In this document: positions 36,090 to 46,881 of the stretch, one piece after another
Position numbering within the stretch: position 1 is the stretch's first letter
Layout of the letters: every line of letters starts with the position of its first letter
Origin: Physella acuta
Lineage: Eukaryota; Mollusca; Gastropoda; Physidae
Direction of reading: 5' to 3'
Length of the DNA stretch: 64,000 nt
Assembly (NCBI RefSeq): GCF_028476545.1
Contig: NW_026731679.1
Location: 248,001-312,000 of the forward strand
The notes under the pieces: model-generated
What the model was told of the DNA's origin: nothing
Database searches by the model: none
What the model saw: the letters and a program-made list of their open reading frames with translations, nothing else
Program-made: the position numbers and the translations under genes

Positions 36090-37390
36090 ACTTCTATAGC
36101 CCAACTGCACACAAAGTGCACAATCTGTTCTCAGATAACACTAACAATTTTTATCTATAGTCAGTTATAAATTCAGCTGGATGTAGCATGTTTACTCTAT
36201 CATTAGCAGGTTTATGTCATTGTGTCACCCCCCCCCCCCCTCCCCCTCAGCGCCCTTGTCGTCGAGATTGGTCAACTTTCCTCTTAAAAGACTAATTAAC
36301 TCACTCTAATTATTATTTAAGTGGAATTATCATTTTTCTGTATACATTTTTCCCTTTTTTTTCTTGGTGTCACTCCCCTAAATGGGGTCACCCGGTGTGT
36401 TCCGCATTTAAAACAGCCTGTTTTATCCTGATTGAGCAATGGAGTTAACTCATTTGTAAGTTTGTCCTTGCCACATGAATTCAAGTTATTTAACCTTAGT
36501 ATTGTGAAAATTGTTAGTTCATTTAATAACCCAGCTAAAAGCATGCCACATACATAATGGGGAAATAGAAATCGATTGCAACACACAACTCAAATAGAAT
36601 CTAAAAATTGTCACATTTTATTGCTGTGACAAAAGTAATTTAAATATTTATTTAAGAAATTAACAACAACTAAAAAGCAAACAGGGAAAAATATTGATAA
36701 ACAAAACTATCAGATTATTCATAATACCGCTTATTAGTTGACACCTTAAAATACAATACACATTTTCGATAATCAAAAATGATTATTATTTTAAAAAATA
36801 AAATTTAATGTAGAGTAAACGCTACTAATTTTAGTCGTGATGGCTGCCAGTAATAACAAAGCCTAGAGAAAAATTAAAATTTTATCAATATGGAAAACTG
36901 TGATGCTTTTCCAATTTTACGTGACATTTTATAAAAATATGGTAAATATATATAAATGTATAATAAGTTTTATAAATAATTCTTAATAAAAAATACTTCT
37001 AATACTATCCGTAACACTGCAGATTAACTTGAGTTTCTACACACATTTTTAATATAATTTTTTTAAACTGAAGGCTTAAATCCTCATTAAAAATGTGCAT
37101 CACGTTAGTTGAAAAATTACAGAATCAGCAATATGAAAAAATTTAGTAAAGAAAAGCAGAAATACTTTTGTTTTCATCATGTTTTTTTTTAAAAATTAAC
37201 AGTACACAATGCATATGTAAATGTGCATAAAGACCTAATATCCACCTTAGCTACATGTAGTAATTTAGTAAAATGTTGTGTTGGATATGACTAGTGATAA
37301 AAGAAACACATATTTGAACTAAGGTACAGTATACACTTTAAAATCTAACTGTAGAACTGTTGCACAAGTTTGATAAATAACAACATAGAA
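36090..37390. other. AT-rich intergenic, nothing recognised
   Basis: C-run at 36227-36245, then AT-rich sequence with no supported frame or family resemblance apart from the weak echo of 21140-21290 at 36470-36600. Confidence 0.5.
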
Positions 37391-37581
37391 CAGGGGTCGG
37401 CAACCTTTTGAAGTGGAAGAACCAAAAGTTACTTTTTTTTTTTTTAATTTCCCAGGTTTTGAAGAGCCACTAACATTTTTTTATTTCAAATATTTTTTTT
37501 TATTAAGATTATTAGTATTTGTGCTAGGAGCTGGAGAGCCCCATCTAGATATCTTCGCGAGCCGCAGGTTGCCGACCCCTG
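37391..37581. mobile_element. hAT-type MITE
   Basis: 191 bp with inverted ends caggggtcggcaacct and aggttgccgacccctg. The flanks acatagaa and agatagat match at 6 of 8 positions, as expected for a worn hAT target duplication. The sequence 'gcgagccgcaggttgccgac' is typical of widespread animal hAT MITEs. Confidence 0.9.
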
Positions 37582-37738
37582 AGATAGATTAATAAAAATG
37601 GGGTTTAAGTCTTGATTGCTAAACGCAGCTTGCTATAAGTGAATCATTAAACTCGATGGCAATTTATAGAATTGTGATAGGTGAAATTATTTTTCATAAA
37701 CGTTTTTTTAACTACATCTATCTATCTATCTTCTATCT

Positions 37739-38421
37739 ATCTATATATATAATAAACCGGTAGTGATCTCCCCTAAACTTTCTCGAATATTCTTATATAA
37801 AGCAACAGGGGATGGTAACTGGGGATATAGTTATGATTTTTAATCCATTTTAAATACTGAAACTTTTAAAAATAGAATAGAATCTCAGTAAAAAACAATT
37901 GCGCACCAAGCGAACGCCTAATAAAGGTGTGTATAATAGTGCGCAATAGTATTAGTACTTAATAAATTTACATTAGTTTTTTGAGAAATCGGAAGTAGCG
38001 TAAATTACTACTTCCGGTCAACGGAAATTACTCAAAATTTAACAGAAGGTAGAGAATTAGATCTTTTACTTACATGTGAAATTTCATTTATCTATCTGAA
38101 ATAGTACTCAAGTTATAGGCTTTTGAAAAACTCAAAGTAGAAAAAGTACCACTTCCGGTTGTCGGAAATCGCTCAAAAGTTGATACGGATCTACGATTTT
38201 GATATAATACTTATATTTGAAATTTCATCAACCTAGCTGTAACGGTACTCAAGTTATCGTGTTTACACACGGACACACAGACACACACAGACACACACAC
38301 ACACAGACATACGGACAAGATTGCAAAATTATGTTTTTCCGTATCAGTGAGGTGTAAAAAATCTCGATTTTTTTTTGCACGATTACAATACTTTCTCTAT
38401 AATACGTATATACGAGAAAGT
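37739..38421 (+). mobile_element. Helitron-like non-autonomous element
   Basis: Begins at a TATATATAATAAA run. It contains two diverged units of about 140 bp built around 'acttccgg' and 'caagttat', then an ACAC-rich stretch (38270-38310), and ends with the same hairpin as the 3747-5580 element (ACTTTCTC..GAGAAAGT) followed by TAAAAA. No coding capacity. Confidence 0.6.
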
Positions 38422-39265
38422 AAAAAGCAATGTATGTCTGTGTGTCTGTCCTTTATGCATTACTACACCTCTCATCACATCGCCGTGAAACTTTGGGAAG
38501 TTGTTGAGAATATTCCTGGGGAGGTTTCTGCGAAAAATAAATTTCAAATTCGCAGGGGTGGCGCCCCGGCAGGGCGCGATTTGTTTTTCTCTATGTACGG
38601 TATATAAAAATAAAAAGTCGATTTTGGTTTGACATCTTTCATCTGATAGCCATGAGACTTTGGGGAGTTCATAATAACACTCTAAGGAAGGGTTCTGTAA
38701 AAAAATAATTTTTAATTTCGCAAGGGCGGCGCCACGGGAGGGTGCGATTTTTCTCTATATACGGTATATAAAAATAAAAGTCGATTTTGGTTTGGCATCG
38801 TTCATCCGATAGTCATGAAACTTTGGGGAGTTGATTATAACACTCTAGTGAAGGCTTCTGTAAACAAATATATTTTAATTCCGCAAGGGCGGCGCCACAG
38901 GAAGGTGCGATTTTTCTTTATATACGGTGTATAAAAATAAAAGTCTATTTCGGTTTCACACCGTTCATCCTTATAACTTGAAACTTTGGGGAGATGATTA
39001 GATCACTCAATGGTAGGGTTCTGCAAAAAAAAATATAGTTTAATATTGCAAGGGCGGCGCTTCCCCCCCCCCCCCCCCCCGAGAGGTGGGGGAGCGATTT
39101 TTTTCTCTATAAAAGGTATATAGAAAATAAAACTCGGATGCGGTTCTTTAAGAAGTAGATGAGAATACTCCCGAGAATATTTCTGCGAAAAAGAAAACTA
39201 AAGATTCTTATGGGCGGCGCCATATAGGGTACAACTTTCGTCAATACACGGTTGGGCGCCCAGAG
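38422..39265 (+). repeat. about 165-bp tandem repeat, four to five units
   Basis: Starts 'gcaatgtatgtctgtgtgtc' directly after the preceding hairpin end, as if a second Helitron-like element were inserted head to tail. Units share 'tgaaactttggggagttg', 'gggcggcgcca', 'gtgcgatttttctct' and 'tatataaaaataaaagtc'. The spacing of the first motif is about 168, 162 and 164 bp. The last unit is diverged and contains a C-run. Confidence 0.8.
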
Positions 39266-39497
39266 TTTTAGAGCGACTATGTTGGCACTTGGAAATCCTT
39301 ATGTACAGTTTCGTCACCTTGCGAAAGATGAAAAAATAACTTTTTGAATATGAGGAGCCTACTGTAGAGTTTCGTCACTTTGCGAATGATGCAATAAGCA
39401 TCTATTATTAGACGATCCAGTCAGAAATTGAGATCGAGCATCTAATAATACACCATTAGTAACGCTACCATATTGCATCAGTCACACTGATGTTTAA

Positions 39498-41449
39498 GGG
39501 CATGGGCGGGTGTACTTTTCGTCATAAATCCACTAAATCATCGATTTCCCACTTTTACTTGATCTATACAGAATAACCATCGTTGAATCTAAAAATGACA
39601 TTGTTATGACCCTAAAATTAGTATTTAATTATGAAAAACCGGGTTCAATGTAGTGTGTACAGGGTCTTTTGTTTAATTTTTTAGTAAAAATAGCAATTTT
39701 TCGACCTAGAAAAGTACTATTAGGCTTCGCGGAAACCTAATGTGTTTCATATCAATGGAAAGGCCGTGACCTCCTTTCTTTATTTGTTCTAAAATTAAAT
39801 GACCAATCAAAATACCTATTTTAATGTGATTATTTTTCTACGTCATAAAGTTGTTTATTTTACTCAGTCGGGTTTTTCCGGTATGCAAATTTTTGACCTC
39901 AATTTTTTCATTGGCATACGGCGGCGGAAGCTAGTTAGCGATTGGTCGTTTCGCTTCGTAAGTAAACATTCCCTTAGTTTCAGCGCGTTGCTAAGTTTGA
40001 TCTAGTTTTGTTTCTCTAAGCTTCTGTAAAATACTTACATTATTTTAACATATAATTATTTCAATTAAATATACTATTAACAGTTTAGATTAGTTTGTGT
40101 GAATTATCATAAGCAGTGAGGCGATTTAATTTGTTTCTCTTTCGATAATGCGTAGAACAAAACACTCGCTAAAAATAGATACACTACACACATCTAACTA
40201 ATTTACTAAAGCTAGGGCACGTCCGAATGCAACTGATTGCAGCTACCTCCACTCAATCTAGCACTATTCAGACAAGCACTGGTGCAGATGTAATATGCAC
40301 ATTTACTAAGAAACTGCGGCAATGTAAGACACAGTTTTTACAGACAGAAGAAAGCACTGTTACATCTCGTACTGGTAGTACTAATTGTAAACCACAGCCA
40401 TGCAGAATTATTGTCGACTGTGATTTGCTTCTTCATGTTATCAATACATGTGATGTAGTAGCTACTATTGATGAAAAAAGTGTAAAGGGTTTGCTTCAAG
40501 CATGGTGTGGCAGTAATAAAAATGTTGTAAACCGTAAATATACAACTGCAAAAGAATCCAGAACAAGGCCTTTCACAATAAACAAAGACATCGTCTTATC
40601 ATAATTGGCTTTAGACATGAGACCATGCAAAATATACTTCTGTTTCTGCGATAGCATAATTCAATTTTGGGCCCAGGCATGCTATAGCATTGCTGTCAAA
40701 AGAAGGAAACCATAGTCGAAGACTCAGTGAAGGACGCGAAAAAAGACGCCATGACAACAGCTTTACTACAACTCTAGGTAAAACAAAGAGCGCCAGAAAA
40801 AAATAAAACTAACAGCCGAACAAGCTCAGAAGGAATATATTCAGCAGCACCAAACTTCAGGCTATAAATGTGGTCGATTTTAGTGACATACAGCGATAAA
40901 TTTTCATTTTTTGCAACTTTTTGTTAGTTTTTTGCGTTTTTCTCAGTTTGATGTTTTTTTGTACAATTGTTGAAATAACTTTGTTAATAATTATCAGAAC
41001 TGAACTAAATTTGCTCCAGTTACTCTTTATATATGTTCAAATAAAACTGATAGAACACTTTTGGAATTTTTGTAACAAAAAATTTTTTTGTTGTTGAAAT
41101 AGTGAAAAAATTGGACGAAATAATGAAATTTTTACAGTGATGTTTGAAAAAAAAAGTAAAAAAAAAACTATTTTCTTTTTTGAAAATGTAATCTATCAGA
41201 AGTCTTAAACACATGTGTCTGCAGACTATATTAAGCTTTCATGAAATTTGTACAAACCATTTTTGAGTTATTTCCATTTAAAAATCGTCAATAAAATCCA
41301 ATATGGCCGCCGTCACCATGGCAACGCAAGATTTAAAAAATTAAAAAAAATATTTTTATGCTTAACTCTTTTAGTTATAACTATTAGCCAAGTATTACAT
41401 CTTTAGACTCGGAAATAAGAAAGTTGGTACTCATCACCCGCCCATGCCC
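39498..41449 (+). mobile_element. TTAA-flanked DNA transposon (Kolobok or piggyBac), decayed
   Basis: Inverted ends gggcatgggcgggtg and cacccgcccatgccc lie between TTAA duplications (39494-39497 and 41450-41453). Length 1952 bp. A frame at 40227-40604 (125 codons, CRIIVDCDLLLHVINTCD) and following broken frames (LGPGMLYSIAVKR, EGREKRRHDN, LTAEQAQKEY) resemble the C-terminal part of a transposase; the LGPG and basic-tail layout suggests Kolobok, which also uses TTAA. The N-terminal and catalytic parts are not recognisable, so the element cannot move by itself. Confidence 0.8.
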
Positions 41450-41886
41450 TTAAAACACGTCAAAAAAATCCTGTTCATTTGTGTCACTTTAGCGAATAAC
41501 GAAATGTGCATCATTGTTTACAGGATGCTATTTGGTACTCTGGTGCCTGTTAGTTTTAAGGAGCCAGGGGCCGTACGCTGCGCCTATGCGATAGTGTAAT
41601 CGATGGGGGGGGGGGGGGGGGCTCTTGAGAGCGTCCCTCTACGTCCCTGACACATGGGTGGTCACCGAAGTGTGTTCTACCTCATTATGTCGGTGAGTGA
41701 ATAATGTACGCATAAGGTTTTCAAGCGGTAGTGTAGGCAAACCCGAGTCCCGATATTTATGATCCAAGCGCAGGCATTGTTTACATTTAAATAACTAACT
41801 TTTAGAAAATAAGGTCACGAGTCTAAGAATATAGGATTGGTAATGCATGGATGAATCCCTTATTATCTATTTCGTCGGACTGTCTT

Positions 41887-41923
41887 CTATTCCCGCGGCA
41901 ACGCGCGGGGACGTGTACGCTAG
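41887..41923 (+). mobile_element. Helitron 3' terminus (hairpin plus CTAG)
   Basis: A GC-rich hairpin (cccgcggcaacgcgcggg, about 41892-41909) is followed 10 bases later by CTAG and then T, the canonical Helitron 3' end. The 5' TC end was not located. The 165-bp array and the TTAA transposon upstream may lie inside the same Helitron. Confidence 0.55.
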
Positions 41924-42444
41924 TATTATATAAAGTTGCAAATGTGTATGTACATACTGATAAAATGACAGGGGTACTAAACTATCAAAAACTTTTATGT
42001 AAATATTACAAATGTGTAGTTTTTTTTAAAAAAAACCTCAACTTGACATTTCCCTATTTCAGGATCTTATTTATCTTACAGTGTGGCTTCATGGCAGTAA
42101 CTCCAGTTACAAATGAAATATTTGACATTTTAAACACTTGTTTTACTGTGTTTTTACAAGCTTTTATTTAACTCACTTCCTCGTCAGTCGTCAGTCGTTA
42201 GTCTAGACCGAAACGCAGGAGTGAAAATTCGGAAACTTCTACTTGACCGATACGATTCACATTTGACACGTGGGTCTAAACATGAAGATAATGCAATCTG
42301 AAACTAAATTTGACTTAATTGGATGCCTAATTAATTTTTTATGAATTAATTAAAATTTGGACCGAATTAGTAGGCATGTCTAGTCAACCACACCACACGC
42401 GTCATCACCTTCAATAGCTGCGCCATCACGTAATGGCTGCGTTC

Positions 42445-42499
42445 AAAAACTATTGCGCGCCTACTGAACGTGATGTTCAGTAGGCGCGCAATGGTTTTT
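42445..42499. repeat. short perfect hairpin
   Basis: Arms attgcgcgcctactgaac (42452-42469) and gttcagtaggcgcgcaat (42475-42492) pair perfectly over 18 bp around a 5-base loop. They extend by a further 'aaaaac/gttttt' with one T-G mismatch to about 25 bp. Confidence 0.95.
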
Positions 42500-42540
42500 A
42501 GTCATGTAACTCTATTGTAAATAAAACTTGTAAAGTACTG

Positions 42541-42810
42541 AAAAAAAATTCATAAAAAACGTTTTAATAACAAGCTTTTATGTAATGATGCACTAAAAAG
42601 TAGAAAATAAATTATAGACTTTTATTTAAATAACTATAAAGAAAAGCGTGGGTGTCTTCCTTAACATTAGTAAAGGTATCCAATAGATACTAAAGTGACC
42701 CACGCTTTTCTTTATAGTTATTTAAATAGTAGTCTATAATTTATTTTCTACTTTTTAGTGCATCATTACATAAAAGCTTGTTATTAAAACGTTTTTTATG
42801 AATTTTTTTT
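42541..42810. repeat. 113-bp-arm palindrome
   Basis: Arms 42541-42653 and 42698-42810 are reverse complements with only about two mismatches (near 'ctttta' versus 'ctacta'), around a 44-base spacer. The high identity implies recent origin or ongoing correction. Transcribed, it would form a long double-stranded RNA hairpin. Confidence 0.95.
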
Positions 42811-42922
42811 TATCAATTACAAGTAAAATAAAATGTTCTGCAGTCGTGAGTCGTTTTCTTAAAAAACAATGGTTTTGATATAGGCCTAAACTTTATAGCC
42901 CAACTGCACAAAAAGTGCACAA

Positions 42923-43310
42923 TCTATATATATATAATTATCTTCTTGAAGACGATAGCAAACACCAAGCTGTAAGCACGCTCCCTACCCTACCACCCCC
43001 ACCCCTACATGGTCTGGTGAACTGTGGTTCATGCTAAACTAAATGTGTACAATCGTAGAGCCAGGTTTAGTGACGGCTATTAGGGGCAGATAATGTAGTT
43101 TGAAACGATTTTAACTTAGGGGAGGTAACTAAGAGGAGTTTGCTTTCAGGGGGGGGGGTGTATCGTCCTTAACGACCATCTGATAGTGTTTTAAAGCAAA
43201 TATTTTCAGTGGCAGCATTGGTACTGTCGAATTCACAAATTATGAATTACTGAAAAATAGAAAATAAAACAACTAAATAGCGGCGCATGATACGCCGTGG
43301 GTCGGCTCGT
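42923..43310 (+). mobile_element. repeat family M, copy M4
   Basis: Starts tctatatatatataattatc and ends with the hairpin GCGGCGCA..TACGCCG and GGGTCGGCTCGT. Shares the internal part ('cagtggcagcattggtactgtcgaattcac') with the M1/M5 subfamily. Confidence 0.65.
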
Positions 43311-44036
43311 CCAAATTATTACTATTATAAAAGCTTATAAAGTAAGTTTAAGGTGCCAGAAAGTAGGTTCGAGTATCCATAACTTAGGTTACTCCTTTTT
43401 TTATGATTTTTACCTCCCCTCCCCTCCATCCAAAATCTTGTCTGAACTCTGTCAACATAGAGTATTTTAATTATTTTCTATTACAATTTGTTAGAACAGT
43501 TTTCTAAATCGCAAATTATCGGCTAAAATTCGTTTTCTAACATTGCTTTTTTAATAATGCAAAAGTGTGACGTAACACTATCTGACATTCCCCCCTCCCC
43601 CATCATCATACACCCGTCAAAAATTACGGACCCCCCTCCCCCTTACGAGTGTGACGTCATTTATAGACGACACCTTGGCCTGTAGCTGTATGGATCTTGG
43701 ATTTTGCTTGTTTGTGTAGTTGTATAACATAAGTGTGCTTAAAACAGTGGGTGGGGAAGCATTTTAGGACACTTCCGCCTTAATTGCGAAACGGAAAATT
43801 AATTATATCAAACAACTATATATAAAGTCGGTGATAAATGACTAAACTAATGAAAATGAAATACATGAGCTTATTTTGTGTTCAGCGTTTGTCAGAATAA
43901 AGAGGAAGTATTATGATCGTGCTGGATAATTAACAGATATTTTGAAAGTTTTTTACAATCTTTCACCTCTCTACTTGATCATGGAAAAGGAAACACTTTG
44001 CGATTTTGCCTTATGTCTGTAAACACGATTACTTGA
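43311..44036. other. intergenic with one transposon end
   Basis: No gene. The stretch 43568-43670 runs from 'gtgtgacgtaac' through C-runs to 'gtgtgacgtcatttatagac', resembling the terminal region of the element at 62160-62818; a comparable stretch is at 53470-53580. All look like degraded copies. Confidence 0.4.
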
Positions 44037-44855
<819 letters not shown>

Positions 44856-45251
44856 ATAATACGGGGGTACTGGGGGGTGCTTTTAATAAGTTTTGCCCCA
44901 AAATTAGGTGTTTTGAACGGACACGAATTTTAAAAATTTTTAATAAATTGTTTTGAAGATATGCACTTAAAATTTTTAGCTGCGTGCCCCAAAATATGGA
45001 AGAAGATTATGAATTCATTATTTATTGGGCTTAAAATATAATAGTTTATGGATGGTGGAAAACCTACGAGGGGGTTAATTTTTCAAGATGGCCGCCGTTT
45101 TCATAGTTACCAAGAAATTTCCAAGAATTTTTTTTTGTGGGAATGCATATGCGGATGTATCTTAATAAAGCTGTAAATGCAAAGAAATAACTGTTTTCTA
45201 ACGAGTATTAAATAAAGTTTTTTTTTTTACCTGAGCCCCCCCCCCCCCCCC

Positions 45252-45323
45252 TTAAAGCTATCCCCGAAGAACTGGATGATCTAGTATGATCTAGAAAATT
45301 TATCGGAGGACTCAACTATGACG
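45252..45323. repeat. direct repeat of 44349-44418
   Basis: The 70-base segments 'gaagaactggatgatct..t' through 'ggaggactcaactatgacg' are nearly identical at both places, about 0.9 kb apart, in the same orientation. They may be a local duplication or two copies of an unnamed repeat. Confidence 0.8.
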
Positions 45324-45522
45324 CATTACATATTTTCTTATAACTTGCGGTAACAATAAATGCTTGATTGCACATTAACTCGAATAGTTTTTTGTTATTT
45401 TTTAAACTTCAATTCTTAACTTTGCCTTGGAGGTCAGTACAATGTGTTGCATATGTTTAATGTTTAAAAGAAATTTTAAATAATTGAACATGTTGGGGCT
45501 TAATCAGCATTTCCATGTTTCA

Positions 45523-46402
45523 GATGGTGTAGTTCAACTATCTGCTAACCCAGGTGTGATAGACCTGGGTCTGACGTCATTGACCGTTAGGTGTGACGTC
45601 AACCAGACCAGCCAGCAGATCATGTCCGCCATCTTGTCCAGCATCGTATCACGTGCTGCCAACAGTTCCAGCCCCTACACAGAGCTGGCCTCAGTGGTCA
45701 TGTTTCTAGGTCAAAGGGTCAATGTCCTGTCGTTAGAAGGGCTCACCGCCAACGGTTCCATTCAACCCACTGGTCACTTTTTTCTGGAACTACACTGGGA
45801 CCATCCAAGAGATTTGCAGGCTGGACACTACTTGTGTACTGTGCAAGGTCCAGATTGCTGAAACTGACGTCACAACTAGACATCCTGCCAACGACGAGCT
45901 CCAGGACGAGATCCGACAACTAGATCAGGACTTAAAGCTGTCCAGTGAAAAACTGGCACATCTTACTCTCGACCTTTCCAACATCAACCAGATAACACAA
46001 CATGTGTTGTTTAGTCCACGTTTCAGTCATAACAACTCCACCATAACAATTTCCAGAAACAGCTACATGAATGTCGATGCTGCGGAGAGTGTGTGCAAGA
46101 TTTACGGAGGTTACCTTGTGGAGATAGACGACGCTGAAGAATTCGCGGCAGTACTGGCGTACTTAAACACCACTAGCTATGTGGACTCGGTCTATATCGG
46201 GATCTACAGAGATGCCCTACCAGGAGAATTTAACTAAGGCAAAGCGGGACAACAGCACCTTTTTATGTTGGCCGAGGAACAGCCGATGGATGATACAGAA
46301 TATGAATGTGTGTATCTGTTAAAGAGATTTAACTGGAAGATGGTCACGTATTTTTGCATTAACCATTATCAGGTTTTGTGCGAGTTTCCGCGTGCCGTTT
46401 AA
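45523..46402 (+). pseudogene. CREP/FREP-like immune lectin: Ig-fold, spacer, C-type lectin domain
   Basis: An exon appears to start after 'ccatgtttcag' (acceptor) at 45523. The first frame (to 45861) encodes an Ig-superfamily domain like IgSF of snail FREPs and CREPs: DGVVQLSANPGVIDLG, SLTVRCDVNQ, HFFLELHWDHP, AGHYLCTVQG, with the paired Cys and the tryptophan of the fold. From about 45851, in the next frame, come an acidic heptad-like spacer (DELQDEIRQLDQDLKLSSEK, the interdomain coil) and a C-type lectin domain starting FSPRFSHNNSTI, then AAESVCKIYGGYLVEIDD. A TAA at 46235 interrupts it; the lectin tail continues in frame (ECVYLLKRFNWKM, FCINHYQVLCEFP) to a natural stop at 46400-46402. One frameshift and one stop mean it is broken, but the decay is light. 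Intact relatives are secreted haemolymph lectins. The signal-peptide exon was not found upstream. Confidence 0.8.
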
Positions 46403-46881
46403 ATATTGTTTAAATATTGTTTAAATATTGTTTAAATATTGTTTAAATATTGTTTAAATATTGTTTAAATATTGTTTAAATATTGTTTAAATATTGTTTA
46501 AATATTGTTTAAATATTGTTTAAATATTGTTTAAATATTGTTTAAATATTGTTTAAATATTGTTTAAATATTGTTTAAATACTGTTTAAATATTGTTTAA
46601 ATATTGTTTAAATATTGTTTAAATATTGTTTAAATATTGTTTAAATATTGTTTAAACATTGTTTAAATATTGTTTAAATATTGTTTAAATATTGTTTAAA
46701 TATTGTTTAAATATTGTTTAAATATTGTTTAAATATTGTTTAAATATTGTTTAAATATAGTTTAAATATTGTTTAAATATTGTTTAAATATTGTTTAAAT
46801 ATTGTTTAAATATTGTTTAAATATTGTTTAAATATTGTTTAAACATTGTTTAAATATTGTTTAGACATTGTTTAAATATTG
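46398..46881. repeat. 11-bp minisatellite, left part
   Basis: About 44 copies of tttaaatattg with rare substitutions. It begins at the terminal codons of the CREP-like pseudogene: that gene's stop TAA (46400-46402) is the first TTTAAA of the array. It continues after the insertion at 49466. Confidence 0.97.

Larger units (their letters stand above)
42149..42811. mobile_element. insertion carrying a long foldback
   Basis: Relative to the paralogous sequence at 35868-35960 ('cacttgttttact' then 'tatcaattacaag'), this copy has about 660 extra bases. They start 'tttttacaagcttttattt' and end with the right arm of the large palindrome. The motif ACAAGCTTTTAT occurs near the left end and inside both arms. 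No coding region; class unknown. Confidence 0.65.

Noticed and set aside
41851-42171. 106-codon frame across the Helitron end
   Set aside because: It crosses a Helitron terminus and an insertion boundary and has no recognisable domain.
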